A stretch of 64,000 nucleotides of DNA. It comes from Delphinus delphis (taxonomy: Eukaryota; Chordata; Mammalia; Artiodactyla; Delphinidae). Below, one piece after another: positions 1 through 10,611 of the stretch. The position numbers and the translations under genes were made by a program. The stretch lies in assembly GCF_949987515.2 (NCBI RefSeq), contig NC_082686.1, positions 49,081,559 to 49,145,558 on the forward strand, read 5' to 3'. A model generated the notes under the pieces. The model was given only the letters and a program-made list of their open reading frames with translations. It was not told the DNA's origin and searched no databases. Within the stretch, counting starts at the first letter, position 1, and every line of letters begins with the position of its first letter.

Positions 1-49
1 ATCCATTTACATTTAAGATAGTTATCAATATGTATGTTCCTATTTCCAT
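1..49 (-). pseudogene. L1-A ORF2, first 16 codons (cut by window edge)
   Basis: About 60 bp after the ORF1 stop, an ATG at 49-47 opens MEIGTYILITILNVNG, matching the N-terminus of the ORF2 endonuclease domain (compare MVIGTYISITTLNINGL in the second L1 at 48852). Whether the rest of ORF2 is open cannot be seen. Confidence 0.8.
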
Positions 50-107
50 TTTCTTAATTGTTTTGGGTTTGTTATTGTAGGTCTTTTCCTTCTCTTCTGT
101 TTCTTGC

Positions 108-969
108 CTAGAGAATTTCCTTTAGCATTTGTTGTAAAGCTGGTTTGGTGGTGCTGAACTCTCTCAGCTTTTGCTTGTCGGTAAAAGTTTTAATTTCTTC
201 TTCAAATCTGAATGAGATCCTTGCTGGGTAAAGTAATCTTGGTTGTAGGTGTTTCTCCTTTATCACTTTAAATATGTCCTGCCACTCCCTTCTGGCTTGC
301 AGAGTTTCTGCTGAAAGATCAGCTGTTAACCTTATGGGGATTCCCTTGTGTGTTATTTGTTGTTTTTCCCTTTCTGGTTTTAATATGTTTTCTTTGTATT
401 TAATTTTTGACAGTTTGATTAATATGTATCATGGTGTGTTTCTCCTTGGATTTATCCTGTATGGGACTCTGTGCTTCCTGGACTTGATTAACTATTTCCT
501 TTCCCATATTAGGGAAGTTTTCAACTATAATCTCTTCAAATATTTTCTCAGTCCTTTTCTTTTTCTCTTCTTCTGGGACCCCTATAATTCGAATGTTGGT
601 GTGTTTTATGTTGTCCCAGAGGTCTCTGAGACTGTCCTCAGTTCTTTTCATTCTTTTTTCTTTAGTTTGCTCTGTGGTAGTTATTTCCACTATTTTATCT
701 TCCAGGTCACTTCTCCATTCTTCTGCCTCAGTTATACTGCTATTGATCCCTTCTAGAGTATTTTTAATTTCATTTATTGTGTTGTTCATCGTTGCTTGTT
801 TCCTCTTTAGTTCTTCTAGGTCCTTGTTAAATGTTTCTTGCATTTTATGTATTCTATTTCCAAGATTTTGGATCATCTTTACTATCATTATTCTGAATTC
901 TTTTTCAGGTAGACTGCTTATTTCCTCTTCATTTGTTAGGTCTGGTGGGTTTTTATCTTGCTCCTTCAT
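108..969 (-). pseudogene. L1-A ORF1 (RNA-binding chaperone), frameshifted
   Basis: ORF1p forms trimers that coat L1 RNA. The start ATG at 969 opens MKEQDKNPPDLTNEEE, followed by a heptad-rich coiled-coil segment (about residues 30-100) and the start of the RRM (IRIIGVPEEE, about residue 126). After about 165 codons the frame is lost: the copy lacks 2 bp near 468-470 in a short CT run that is longer in the second L1 (49270). In the ancestral frame there is also a TGA at 431-429. Downstream, the C-terminal domain is still readable in the other frame (LTADLSAETLQARREWQDIF, then KQKLREFSTTKPALQ) and ends with TAG at 108-110. Confidence 0.9.
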
Positions 970-2979
970 CTGCTGTGTGTTTTTCTGTCTTCTCAGTTTG
1001 CTTATCTTACTGTGTTTGGGGCCTCCTTTTTGCAGGCTGCAAGTTCATAGTTCCTGTTGTTTTTGGTGTCTGTCCCCAGTGGCTAAGGTTGGTTCAGTGG
1101 GTTGTGTAGGCTTTCTGGTGTAGGGGACTAGTGCCTGTGTTCTGGTGCATGAGGCTGGATCTTGTCTTTCTGGTGGGCAGGTCCATGTCTGGTGGTGTGT
1201 TTTGGGGTGTCTGTGGCCTTATTATGATTTTAGGCAGCCTCTCTGCTAATGGGTGGGTTGTGTTCCTGTCTTGCTAGTTTGGCATAGGGTGTCCAGCACT
1301 ATAGCTTGCTGGTCGTTGATTGAAGCTGGGTGATGGTGTTGAGATGGAGATCTCTGGGAGATTTTTGCTGTTTGATATTATGTGGAGTGGGGAGGTCTCT
1401 TGTGGAACAGTGTCCTGAAGTTGGCTCTCCCACCTCAGAGGCACAGCACTGAGTCCTGGCTGGAGCACCAAGAGCCTTTCATCCACACGGCTCAGAATAA
1501 AAGGGAAAAAATATAGAAGGAAAGAAATAAAGAGGATAAAATAAAATAAAGATAAAATAAAATAGTTATTTAAATAAAAAATAATTATTAAGAAAGAAAG
1601 TATTTTTAAAAGTAAAAAAAAGAACAAAAACAAATCGGACGGACAGAACCCTAGGACAAATGGTGAAAGCAAAGCTATACAGACGAAATCTCACACAGAA
1701 TCATACACATACAGACTCACAAAAAGAGGAAAAGGGGAAAAATAATATATCTTGCTCCCAAAGTCCACCTCCTCAATTTGGGATGATTCGTTGTCTATTC
1801 AGGTATTCCACCGATGCAGGGTACATCAAGTTGATTGTGGAGATTTAATCCGCTGCTCCTGAGGCTGCTGGGAGAGATTTCCCTTTCTCTTCTTTGTTCG
1901 CAGAGCTCCCGGGGTTCAGCTTTGGATCTGGCCCCGCCTCTGTGTGTAAGTCGCCCGAGGGCGTCTGTTCTTCGCTCAGACAGGACAGGGTTAAACGAGC
2001 AGCTGATTCGGGGGCTCTGGCTCACTCAGGCCGGGGTTAGGGAGGGGCACGGTTGCGTGGCGAGCCTGTGGCGGCAGAGGCCGGCGTGACGTTGCACCAG
2101 CCTGAGGCACGCCGTGTGTTCTCCGGAGGAAATTGTCCCTGGATCACGGGACCCTGGCAGTGGCGGGCTGCACAGACTCCCCGGAAGGTGGGTGTGGATA
2201 GTGACCTGTGCTCGCACACAGGCTTCTTAGTGGCGGCAGCAGCAGCCTTAGCATCTCCTGCCCGTCTCTGGGATCCGCGCTGTTAGCCGCGGCTCGCGCG
2301 TCTCTGGAGCTCCTTTAAGCAGCGCTCTTAATCCCCTTTCCTCGCGCACCAGGAAACAGAAGCAGGAAAAAGTCTCTTTCCTCTTCGGCAGCTCCAGACC
2401 TTTTCCCCGGACTCCCTCCCGGCTAGCTGTAGCACACTAACCCCTTCAGGCTGTGTTCACGCCGCCAACCCCAGTCCTCTCCCTGTGCTCCGACCAAAGC
2501 CCGAGCCTCAGCTCCCAGCCCCGCCCGCCCCGGCGGGTGAGCAGACAAGCCTCTCGGGCTGGTGAGTGCTGGCAGCACCGATCTTCTGTGCGGGAATCTC
2601 TCTGCTTTGCCTTCCGCACCCCTGTTGCTGCGCTCTCCTCCGTGGATCTGAAGCTTCCCCCTTCAGCCACCCGCAGTCTCCGCCCGCGAAGGGGCTTCCT
2701 AGTGTGTGGAAACTTTTCCTCCTTCACAGCTCCCTCCCTCTGGTGCAGGTCCCGTCGCTATTCTTTTGTCTCTGCTTTTTCTTTTTTCTTTTGCCCTACC
2801 CAGGTACGTGGCGTGGGGGGGGGGGGCAGGGGGGAAGTTTCTTGCCTTTTGGGAGGTCTGAGGTCTTCTGCCAGGTTCAGTAGGTATTCTGTAGGAGTTG
2901 TTCCACGTGTAGATGTATTTCTGGTGTATCTGTGGGGAGGAAGGTGATCTCCGCGTCTTACTCTTCTGCCATCTTCCTC
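970..2979 (-). promoter_or_regulatory. L1-A 5' UTR / internal promoter region, CpG-rich
   Basis: In sense order this holds the 5' terminus (2979 to about 2830), a G-run seen as C-run in sense (about 2814-2836), a CpG- and GC-rich block (about 1890-2810), an A/T-rich pyrimidine-biased stretch (about 1500-1750), and a conserved leader up to the ORF1 ATG at 969. The CpG-rich block stands out sharply from the AT-rich surroundings. L1 5' UTRs hold an internal RNA polymerase II promoter and are usually methylated; this is known for the family, not shown here. The antisense open frames over this region look like by-products of low stop density. Confidence 0.85.
2969..2977 (-). promoter_or_regulatory. 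YY1-like motif at L1 5' end
   Basis: The minus strand reads GAAGATGGC within the first dozen bases of L1-A, matching the core AAGATGGC of the YY1 site near the start of human L1, which positions transcription initiation. Seen: the motif and its place. Inferred: that YY1 uses it here. Confidence 0.5.
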
Positions 2980-3827
2980 AATCTTCCTTTTTTTCTTTTA
3001 AATGAGAAGTCTCATAAGCAATTTACTGACTAGTCATCTTTGTAGCTAAGTGCTTAAATCCTTTGAAGAAAAGATAACCTTTGGACCGATCACATTGTTT
3101 GACCCAGTATGTCTTGTGGACAAAAGTTAGTTATAGTTATTTGGTATCTGAAAGTATGGCTGTGATGTGAATCTGTCCATTCACACTCACGGAAAAACTC
3201 ATGCATGTGTTTAAATAAACATTAATTCAGTAATACTGTTCTTCTTAAGGATATGCATTTTCTTTTCCTAGTCCCTTATTTATGTTTCCCAAGGTTGAAA
3301 AGTGCTATTAATTACTAATCTAAATCCTTTAAATTAGCCAATATATATTAATTTGGGTTTTTTTGAGAATGAGTTTCCTGAAGTTATATAAGATTTAACA
3401 TGAAAAAACTCTTTGCCAAGTTCTTTAGTAGAGATTTACTAGGTTCTGAAAATATCATGGAAGATTAAAAGCTATTGTTGATCTATAGAAGTTTATGTGC
3501 TAAAAAAGATGTCTTTATGTTTATGACTGTATTTTTCATACTTTATTTTGTGGGAGCAGTGAACTTAGAAAAAACGATTTAGAGATTACCAGGATCATTC
3601 CGAGAGATGTAAACCTGGGAAGAGCAGTAAATGGGGTCCCTCCATTTCCCAACATCCCATTTTGACAAGTGAGAATAAACACGTCAACATCTGTCAACAT
3701 CAGTCAATCACTGCACATGTATTCTAGTTCCTGTAAACTCTTTTGAGAATTTGGTGTGCGTATACGCACAAATGCTGTTTACGATATCGGGGTTTCACAA
3801 CCACCAGAGGCCCATGACTCACAGGTT
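2980..3827. other. No recognised feature
   Basis: AT-rich DNA with no open frame, RNA gene or repeat that I could identify. It may hold very old decayed repeats. Confidence 0.4.
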
Positions 3828-3842
3828 GAGAATGTACTGTAG

Positions 3843-4140
3843 GGCTTCCCTGGTGGCACAGTGGTTAAGAATCAGCCTGCCAGTGCAGGGGACACGGGTT
3901 CGAGCCCTGGTCCGCGAAGATCCCACATGCTGCGGAGCAACTAAGCCTGTGCGCCACAACTACTGAAGCCTACATGCCTAGAACCTGTGCTCCGCAACAA
4001 GAGAAGCCACCACAGTGAGAAGCCCGCGCACCACAACAAAGAGTAGACCCCGCTTGCCACAACTAGAGAAAGCCCGTATGCAGCAACGGAGACCCAGTGC
4101 AACCAAAAATAAATAAAATAAATAAATTTATTAAAAAAAA
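3843..4140 (+). mobile_element. CHR-type SINE, long form
   Basis: A tRNA-derived SINE starting GGCTTCCCTGGTGGCACAG, with a B-box-like GGTTCGAGCCCTGG, a CAACTA/CGCACC-rich body and an A/T-rich tail (AAATAAATTTATT then A-run). It is flanked by a perfect 15-bp TSD GAGAATGTACTGTAG at 3828-3842 and 4141-4155. Such SINEs are transcribed by RNA polymerase III and mobilised by L1; the tail and TSD show that here. Confidence 0.93.
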
Positions 4141-4379
4141 GAGAATGTACTGTAGTTGTATTTCTGTACATCAAGTATAATTTTTCTTCTCTCATATAAG
4201 TGAAATCTCAAGAGCAGTTTGTATTGCAAATGCAACCTGATTACCGGAACAGTGGAAATGATATACCTCCATTGAACATAGATATACTGTGAGCTTTTTC
4301 CCAAGTGAGCTTATATGTTCTCTCTTAATCTCAAATTCTCTCATAATTAATTAACTGAACCAGTGCTTAGCAAGTATGT

Positions 4380-4382
<3 letters not shown>

Positions 4383-4410
<28 letters not shown>
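4383..4410. repeat. (TG)14 microsatellite
   Basis: Uninterrupted TG dinucleotides, followed by a CGCACGTGCATG stretch of alternating purine/pyrimidine. Confidence 0.97.
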
Positions 4411-4413
<3 letters not shown>

Positions 4414-4942
4414 ACGTGCATGCAAAGCTGTCTGATAGATAGTATGAGGTATTCGAAGACATAAAAGGCATATTTCTCATCCTTAAGATACATATGTGGG
4501 AGACATAGCATGTACTACATTAGAAAAAAGAGGAAGAAATATAAAGATTCTAAAGAGGAAGTCTTTATATCTGAAAGGGGAGCACTAGGGAGACTTCAAG
4601 GTAGAGCATTTGAGCTGTATCTTCAGAAGAGTCAATTTGAATGTTCATACAAGTGGAGAGGGAGGTGAATGAAACAGAAAACGACATGAACCAAGGCAAT
4701 AGTATTCTGGGAGAAACCACAAGTGATTCATTGTAGCTTGGTTAGCATTTGGATGACCAGTAAGTTTCATCTTGTGTTCTACCTCTAACTGGTAATATTC
4801 TCATGAGTAGCACGTTGAGAAAGATCTTCAGGCAGTCTAGGGGTTTGGCAGGAGAGGGTACTGTAATTGATTAGCGAATATCTGCTGTGTGGGTATAGAG
4901 GGTGGTTCTTGATGGAATGTTCCTTAAAGAATGATCCCCATA

Positions 4943-5310
4943 GGGCTTCCCTGGTGGTGCAGTGGTTGAGAACCCGCCTGCCAATGCAGGGGACACAGGT
5001 TCGAGCCCTGGTCTGGGAAGATCCCACATGCCATGGAGCAACTAAGCCCGTGTGCCACAACTAGTGAGCCTGCGCTCTAGAGCCCACGAGCCATAACTAC
5101 TGAGCCTGCGTGCCACAACTACTGAAGCTGCGCACCTAGAGACTGTGCTCCGCAACAAGAGAAGCCACCACAATGAGAAGCCTGTGCACCGCATCGAAGA
5201 GTAGCCCCCGTTCACCACAACTAGAGAAAGCCGTGCACAGCAACAAAGAACCAAAGCAGCCAAAAGTAAATAAATAAAATAAATACATTTATTAAAAAAA
5301 AGAAAAAAAA
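4943..5310 (+). mobile_element. CHR-type SINE, long form
   Basis: Starts GGGCTTCCCTGGTGGTGCAG, has a B-box-like GGTTCGAGCCCTGG, an expanded CCACAACTA...GAGCC body and an A-rich tail. The TSD is ATGATCCCCATAG (4931-4943) against ATGACCCTCATAG (5311-5323), two mismatches. It lies about 800 bp from the preceding SINE in the same orientation. Confidence 0.92.
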
Positions 5311-5329
5311 ATGACCCTCATAGAAGCCA

Positions 5330-5430
5330 AGACTACAAGCTCATTGCTGCAACATCAGTGCCTAGCAGAGTGCCTAGCATAGAGTAGGAACTTAGAAAAT
5401 ACTGGTTAAATGAGTGAATGAATGTATGCC
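5330..5430 (+). mobile_element. L2 LINE 3' end fragment
   Basis: Resembles the L2 3' terminus: GTGCCTAGCAGAGTGCCTAG, then AGTAGG, then the GAGTGAATGAATG tail. An ancient mammalian LINE, strongly decayed. Confidence 0.6.
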
Positions 5431-6005
5431 AATCCTGGTTGGGATCATTGGTTTTGGGGGAAGTGGTGTTTCAAGCCAGAGATATACTATAAAGTACTAA
5501 TGAGTTAATGACTATCATGGTTCTAACTTAGCCATATAAGAATGATATCAATGATATGTTAATGAAAAGTGGCATAGCTCGCACTCTTTTTTAAAAAAAA
5601 TCAGGTAGTCCTTCTGTGCAAAGGATTAATTCTAATAATGTAGTTTGGTGTTTCACTAAGGAATTCCCTCAAGTGTCAGAGACCAAATCTTCAGCTCTAT
5701 TTGTTAATCAAATCAGTCGCATTTAATATCCTTTCTATATTCTTACTTAATCAGGAGTGGAGAATTTCCTCAAATTCCTCTAACCTTTAGTAAATGTCAA
5801 CTTCTTAAACTCAGTACCACCGACTTTCATTTTCTGATAACATCAGTTCTGTATTGAACACGACTCCATGAAGAAATCAACTTCAATGACTAAGTTCTTG
5901 TTTGTCTCTCTGAGATCAGGCCTGGGTACAAGGCTTTACATTAGTTAGAACCAGACTACTGGGTTTTTGGTTTTCCTGCTAGTGCCCTGGACTTGTCCTT
6001 GAGAG
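5431..6005. other. No recognised feature
   Basis: Unique-looking AT-rich DNA; no feature I can support. Confidence 0.4.
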
Positions 6006-6009
6006 GAGG

Positions 6010-6100
6010 CGAATGGCCATCTTATTCATCAGAGGCTCCGCACCTAGCACAGTATCTGACACATAGGAGATGTTCAATAAACACTTCTTAAATTGAATTT
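6010..6100 (+). mobile_element. L2 LINE 3' end fragment
   Basis: CACCTAGCACAGTATCTGAC followed by TTCAATAAACACTTCTTAAA matches the L2 3' end pattern. Short and old. Confidence 0.6.
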
Positions 6101-6439
6101 AATTTCATGACTTCCTTTTTAATTTATATTTTCACAGTATATTTTATACCTCAATGTATAAACACTTTATCATTCACATGGAGTTTATGATTTAATCCCA
6201 GAAGACTTATCTTCAGCTATACACCAAGTCTGGTTTCACTTTATCTTCTCAGTCCCCTCACTCTACCTTTGCCGACTCAGAAACATTGCATGGGTGGCAC
6301 ATTTCCAGGAGGACTAAGTGGAGATTTCTCTCAGTGTGTCTAGCTTTCCTATGTGTGTCCTTTTTCCTCCAACCCCTTGCCCCCTGCTCCCTCCATCACA
6401 CTATTCCCCTTGCCTATCAGCCCAAGAAGATTTTGGGGT

Positions 6440-6600
6440 AGAGTAGCTAGACAGCTAGTCCAAGATTTCGTGAAGCTTGTTAATTGTGCAAATGCCTTGG
6501 CTCCACCCCAGATGCCCTGAATCAGAATCTCCAGGGTTTTTAGGGCTTCCAACAGGTACATGTGAAGATGATTCTAGTGCACAGTTTAGTCTAAATTAGT
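6440..6600. mobile_element. MER5A-like hAT (Charlie) DNA transposon remnant
   Basis: Contains GAAGCTTGTTAATTGTGCAA, then GAATCAGAATCTCCAGGG, then AAGATGATTCTAGTGCACAG, the internal order of MER5A elements. Non-autonomous and long inactive. Confidence 0.6.
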
Positions 6601-6787
6601 TAGGAAATGCAGACTTTGGAGAGTACCTGTGGCTGGGCGGTAGCTGTATGGTGGTAACAGAATGGGTTGCTGAAATGCCCATGGGGATGAGGCGGCAAAC
6701 TGATGAATGCCTGCTACGTGCCAGACATGTTTGATCCTGTGTTATAGAAACTAGCTGTGAAGGAGAGATCATGAGTCACCTAAGCTG

Positions 6788-6804
6788 TTTTTTTTTTTTT
6801 TTTT
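6788..6804. repeat. Poly(T) run
   Basis: 17 consecutive T; not clearly part of a retroelement tail. Confidence 0.9.
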
Positions 6805-6849
6805 CTATCAGTAAACACTTTTCTAAGGTCATCTGGCTTTTAATCCACA

Positions 6850-7425
6850 GGTTTTAGTCCTGGGACTATGTAACAAATTACCACCAACTTGGTGGCCTAA
6901 AACAGAGAAATTTATTCTCTTAACAGTTCTGGAGGCCAGCCATCTGAAATCAAGGTGTGTCAGAACCGTGCTGTCTCCAAATGCTATAGGGGAGAATCCT
7001 TCTTTGCCTCTTTCAGTTTCTGGCAGCCCCAGGCATCCCTTGGCTTGTAGCATTATAACTCCAATCTCTGTCTCCATTTTCATATGGCCTTCTCCTCCTC
7101 TCCCTGTTTTTTCCACTGTGTGTCTCTTTTTTTCTCTTTTAGTCTGCACCGTGCAGCATGTGCGATGGAACCTGCGCCCTGGAAGTGGAAGCCCTGAGTC
7201 TTAACCACTGGACCACCGGGGAAGTCCCTCCACTGTAGTGTCTCTTATAAGGACACTTGTCATTGGACTTAGGGCCCACCTAGATAATCCACGATGACCT
7301 CATTTTGAGATTCTTAATTACATGTACTAAGACCCTTTTTCCAACTGAGATCACATTGACAGGTTCTGAGGATTAGGACATGACCATATCTTTTTTTGGG
7401 GGGGTACCATTTAACCCCTAGGGAA
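6850..7425 (-). mobile_element. MLT1-like MaLR LTR, interrupted by a SINE
   Basis: On the minus strand this ends with the MLT1 3' signature (GGTGGTAATTTGTTACATAG, complement of 6867-6886). Inside is CACAGTTCTGGAGGCC-like sequence (seen on plus as AACAGTTCTGGAGGCCAGCC). The 5' portion is around 7300-7420. Non-coding solo LTR of the ERVL-MaLR class. A CHR SINE splits it at 7141-7228. Confidence 0.7.
7141..7228 (-). mobile_element. Short CHR-1-type SINE
   Basis: Minus strand reads GGGACTTCCCCGGTGGTCCAG... then GGTTCCATCGCACATGCTGC. Flanks show an imperfect TSD, TCCACTGTGTGTCTCTT (about 7109-7125) against TCCACTGTAGTGTCTCTT (about 7228-7245). Much shorter than the other copies. It sits inside an MLT1 LTR. 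Confidence 0.8.
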
Positions 7426-7429
7426 AGAG

Positions 7430-8785
7430 CCTTTATAATCTTTTCTGCTACTATTATTTCTCTCAAAGTGATTAAGATGACTACTTCTTTTTGAGCAATC
7501 CTGTAGTGTGTCTTCAGAATCTATGAGTATCTCTTATACATAATTTTTGATTTAATGTATGATATGTCATCTCCATTTCATTTATTACCTGTAACACCTG
7601 GCATTGACCAGGAGACTCATTTACCATTGATAAACTTTAATAGAAACAATAAAATAATTATTGAGATAAAATTTTAAAAATTACCATAATGATTTAAAGA
7701 GCTTTAATTGTTTGAAACTTATAACAAATCTTTGATGATCATTAGTCATTTTACTCTCTGGCACACATATGAATAAACCTGCTACTCTTCACCTTGGATC
7801 ACACTATCTAGAGTTGTCCATGTGGGAAGCAACATGATCACAGATGAAATGCCTACATTTTAGACCATCTGACCCTGTAATGATAACACCAGAGTAAGCA
7901 CTTACTGGAAACTGCAGAAGCTTGGAAGTGAAAAGTATCAAGGAAATCCACGGTTTCAGACAATAAATATTGATCCATTTTGCCAAATTCCATTAAAATA
8001 TACTTTTTTAGGCCTAGATATTACTTTTCTAAGTGAAAAGGATTCTGCCTATTAATCTGAATAAAGATTTCAGTAGTTCTGTGGACGTGGTAATTAGATC
8101 CAGCATGTACTTCCTTTTGCAACAGCTTAGTATCTTTGGGCTTGACAATAGGGACACATTTCAGACTGTGAAATACTACTAGATTCCTTAGCTTAATTGA
8201 TTTGGGGCTCAAGCTTGAAATTGCTATTTATTTTCTCAGTTCATGGTATCTTAATTCACACGTCCTTCTCTCTGTATTTGCAGCCAATATCTCTCAGGCA
8301 GGATTTTAGTTTCAAGTACTTGTATGAGAGTGTGGAGTCCCTCCTGACTGGCTTTCCTGGAAGTCTCTGGGGACTCACCACTCTGCAAGTGAACTGCTCC
8401 TCTCTCTGTGGATTTAAGTTTCTTTAGTTTGGGCAGTCATCTCAGTGGGATCCTCCCCAAGAGACCTGTCTCTTTCCAAATTGGCTCTCTTTCCAAATCG
8501 GCTCCAAATGTTTTTTACATTAGATATCACTTTCATTCATTTTTTAAAAAGTCTCTCCCTTTCTGCTCCTAAGAAGCATTCCTTCCAGAATTACTTTAAA
8601 ATTGTCAAAAAATTATCCTTGTTAGGCTCTTGCATATATGGAAATGAGAATTATTAATCTTCAGGATAGCAATTTTGTCTGGCGTAACTTCTTATGTCTA
8701 TCTAAAAAAATTTAAAATATATCACTTGGGAAAACAAGCAAGGATTTGAACCTTTTGGGTGCTTCTACGCAAATCTTTCCAGGTT
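7430..8785. other. No recognised feature
   Basis: AT-rich unique-looking DNA; short open frames only, none with recognisable motifs. Confidence 0.4.
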
Positions 8786-8799
8786 CCTGGAAAATTTTT

Positions 8800-9044
8800 A
8801 TTTTTTATTTATTTTTTTTAAAAATTAATTAATTAATTAATTAGACTACGCCAGGTCTTAGTCGCAGCACGTGGGATCTTTGTTGCTGCGTATGGGATCT
8901 TTGTTGTGGCGTGTGGGATCTTTAGTTGTGGCATGAGAACTCTTAGTTGCGGCATGTGGGATCTAGTTCCCTGACCAGGGATCAAACCCAGGCCCCCTGC
9001 ATTGGGAGTGCAGAGTCTTAGCGACTGGACCACCAGGGAAGTCC
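8800..9044 (-). mobile_element. CHR-1-type SINE with tandem GTGGGATCTTT units
   Basis: Minus-strand head is GGACTTCCCTGGTGGTCCAG (complement of 9024-9043). The body has repeated TGTGGGATCTTTgTTG-like units on plus (8870-8970) and an AATTAATTAATT/A-rich tail at the left. TSD TGGAAAATTTTT (8788-8799) / TGGAAAACTTTTT (9046-9058). Confidence 0.88.
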
Positions 9045-9058
9045 TTGGAAAACTTTTT

Positions 9059-9269
9059 TTGTTTGTTTGTTTTTTTTGCAGTACGCGGGCCTCTCACTGT
9101 TGTGGCCTCTCCCGTTGCGGAGCACAGGCTCTGGACGCGCAGGCTCAGCGGCCATGGCTCACGGGCCCAGCCGCTTCGCGGCATATGGGATCTTCCCGGA
9201 CTGGGGCACGAACCCATGTCCCCTGAACTGGCAGGCAGACTCGCAACCACTGCGCCAACAGGGAAGCCC
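9059..9269 (-). mobile_element. CHR-2-type SINE
   Basis: Poly(T) with GTTTGTTTG, then the complement of a short-body CHR-2 SINE (CACGGGCCCAGC region, tRNA-like head at 9250-9269 ending CAACAGGGAAGCCC). TSD TGGAAAACTTTTT at 9046-9058 and 9270-9282. This is the same target used by the SINE at 8800-9044. Confidence 0.92.
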
Positions 9270-9299
9270 TGGAAAACTTTTTAAAAAGGTAAATTCCTG

Positions 9300-9810
9300 A
9301 GCTCAAATTGTAGAAAATTGAAAAATAATATACATTACCTTAAGAATAAAAATAAATGAATGAGACAAACCTAGGGTCCCACAAAATGATTTTTTGTATA
9401 GAGCAAATGGGGCTATATTAGATAGGTAGATTTTTCCAAACAGACCCTCTAAATTTGATGAAAATCTGTCCAGTTTTTTCATGTGGTGCACTAGACAGAG
9501 TAAGAGATCCATAGACAGAAATTTAACTTACATAGTTTATTAATTTCCATACACATTCCAATCATACAGTCCAATGAGGTACATTGTTTAAAGTTCAGGA
9601 ATTTATAGACAGTTGACGAGTTCTCTTTTATGACATTATTCTATTTCCAAGGCTATAGAAATCAGTCAGTTTTGTTTCTTCCCTCAGCTGAAGTTGTTAT
9701 ATCAAATCTGTTATCAAGGTCAAATGTATGCTGAATGAGTCAGTCTTTTTTTTTCTTTCTATTTTTCCTGTCACCACTCATGTCTAGGTTTTCCCAGATT
9801 ACTACAATTG
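9300..9810. other. No recognised feature
   Basis: AT-rich unique-looking DNA. Confidence 0.4.
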
Positions 9811-9811
9811 G

Positions 9812-10015
9812 CTTTTTAAAAACCCCATTTTATTATGGAAAAATTCAAACATACTCAAAAGTAGAGAGAATATTATACTGAATGCTCATGTACCTGGCAT
9901 AAAGCTTCAACAATTATAAACATTTTGCCATTCTTCCCCCTTATTTTCTTTCTGGAATATGTTAAAGCCCAACCCACTCATCATAGAATGTCAGTGTGTG
10001 TCTCTAATAGGTAAG
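9812..10015 (-). mobile_element. Ancient L1 3' end fragment
   Basis: TTTTATTATGGAAAAATTCA then CATGTACCTGGCATAAAGCT then CAACAATTATAAACATTTTG match the complement of an old L1M 3' end. Highly diverged. Confidence 0.6.
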
Positions 10016-10054
10016 AAATTTGTGTCCCCCATAGCTTTCTAATTATTCTTTCTG

Positions 10055-10440
10055 TAATCTCATTTTTCTCACAAATCCAAAAATTTCCAACCATTTAGCA
10101 TACTCCTACAGAAACCTAAAAGGGTTTTCAAAGGCTCAGTATTTCTCGTTGAATCAAGTGCACACTCTTGTCCTGGTTCACAAAGCCATCTTACTTTAGC
10201 TTCCCTCAGCTGTTTAACCTTACCTTCCATTATTCCCCAACAAGCTATCAGGTGGGTCTCCTCACTGCTCAATAGATGCACTTTTTATTCCTGTCTCTAG
10301 TCATGCTCTTGCCTCCCCAAATTATGTGCATTCTTGAAAGCTCTGCTTGGCTGCCACTTCCTTTATGAAGTTTTCCCCAGTTCATACTGACTTCTCTCTT
10401 CTCTGAACTCTTGGAATTTAAACTCAGTTCCTATAACTTT
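10055..10440 (+). mobile_element. L2 LINE fragment
   Basis: Segments such as CATGCTCTTGCCTCC, GCTGCCACTTCCTTTATGAA and GTTTTCCCCAG follow the order of the 3' part of L2. Ancient. Confidence 0.5.
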
Positions 10441-10611
10441 AAATATGATATTTTTATGGTATCCCAGTCTCAATTACTGTAACCTGGAAAGTGAACTCGG
10501 AATCACTGACTAGCAGCATTTGTTTTTAAAGACAACTTTACAATGTTTGGGTGAATAGTATCACTAGGGATACAATGAAGGTCAGTGGTGCTGGACAGAT
10601 GAAGCATCAGT

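Larger units (their letters stand above)
1..2979 (-). mobile_element. LINE-1 (L1-A), 5' part including complete 5' UTR
   Basis: Reading the minus strand from 2979 downward, the element begins with GAGGAAGATGGCAGAAGAG, the usual start of even-toed ungulate/whale L1s. A 2-kb 5' UTR, ORF1 (start at 969) and the first codons of ORF2 (start at 49) follow, and the element leaves the window at position 1. It is therefore not 5'-truncated. Its 3' end, poly(A) tail and left TSD lie outside the window. ORF1 carries a 2-bp deletion and a nonsense change, so this copy cannot make its own ORF1 protein. The family assignment is firm; the subfamily is not determined. Confidence 0.95.

Noticed and set aside
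1835..2947. GC-rich block with overlapping frames that looks like a gene promoter/CpG island
   Set aside because: It is wholly inside the L1-A 5' UTR, between its 5' end and ORF1.
3843..5310. tRNA genes suggested by the A/B-box-like heads of the SINEs
   Set aside because: No cloverleaf-length tRNA; each continues into a SINE body with an A-rich tail and TSD.
8870..8970. CRISPR-like repeated TGTGGGATCTTT units
   Set aside because: The units are imperfect internal repeats of a CHR-1 SINE without spacers; the host is a mammal.
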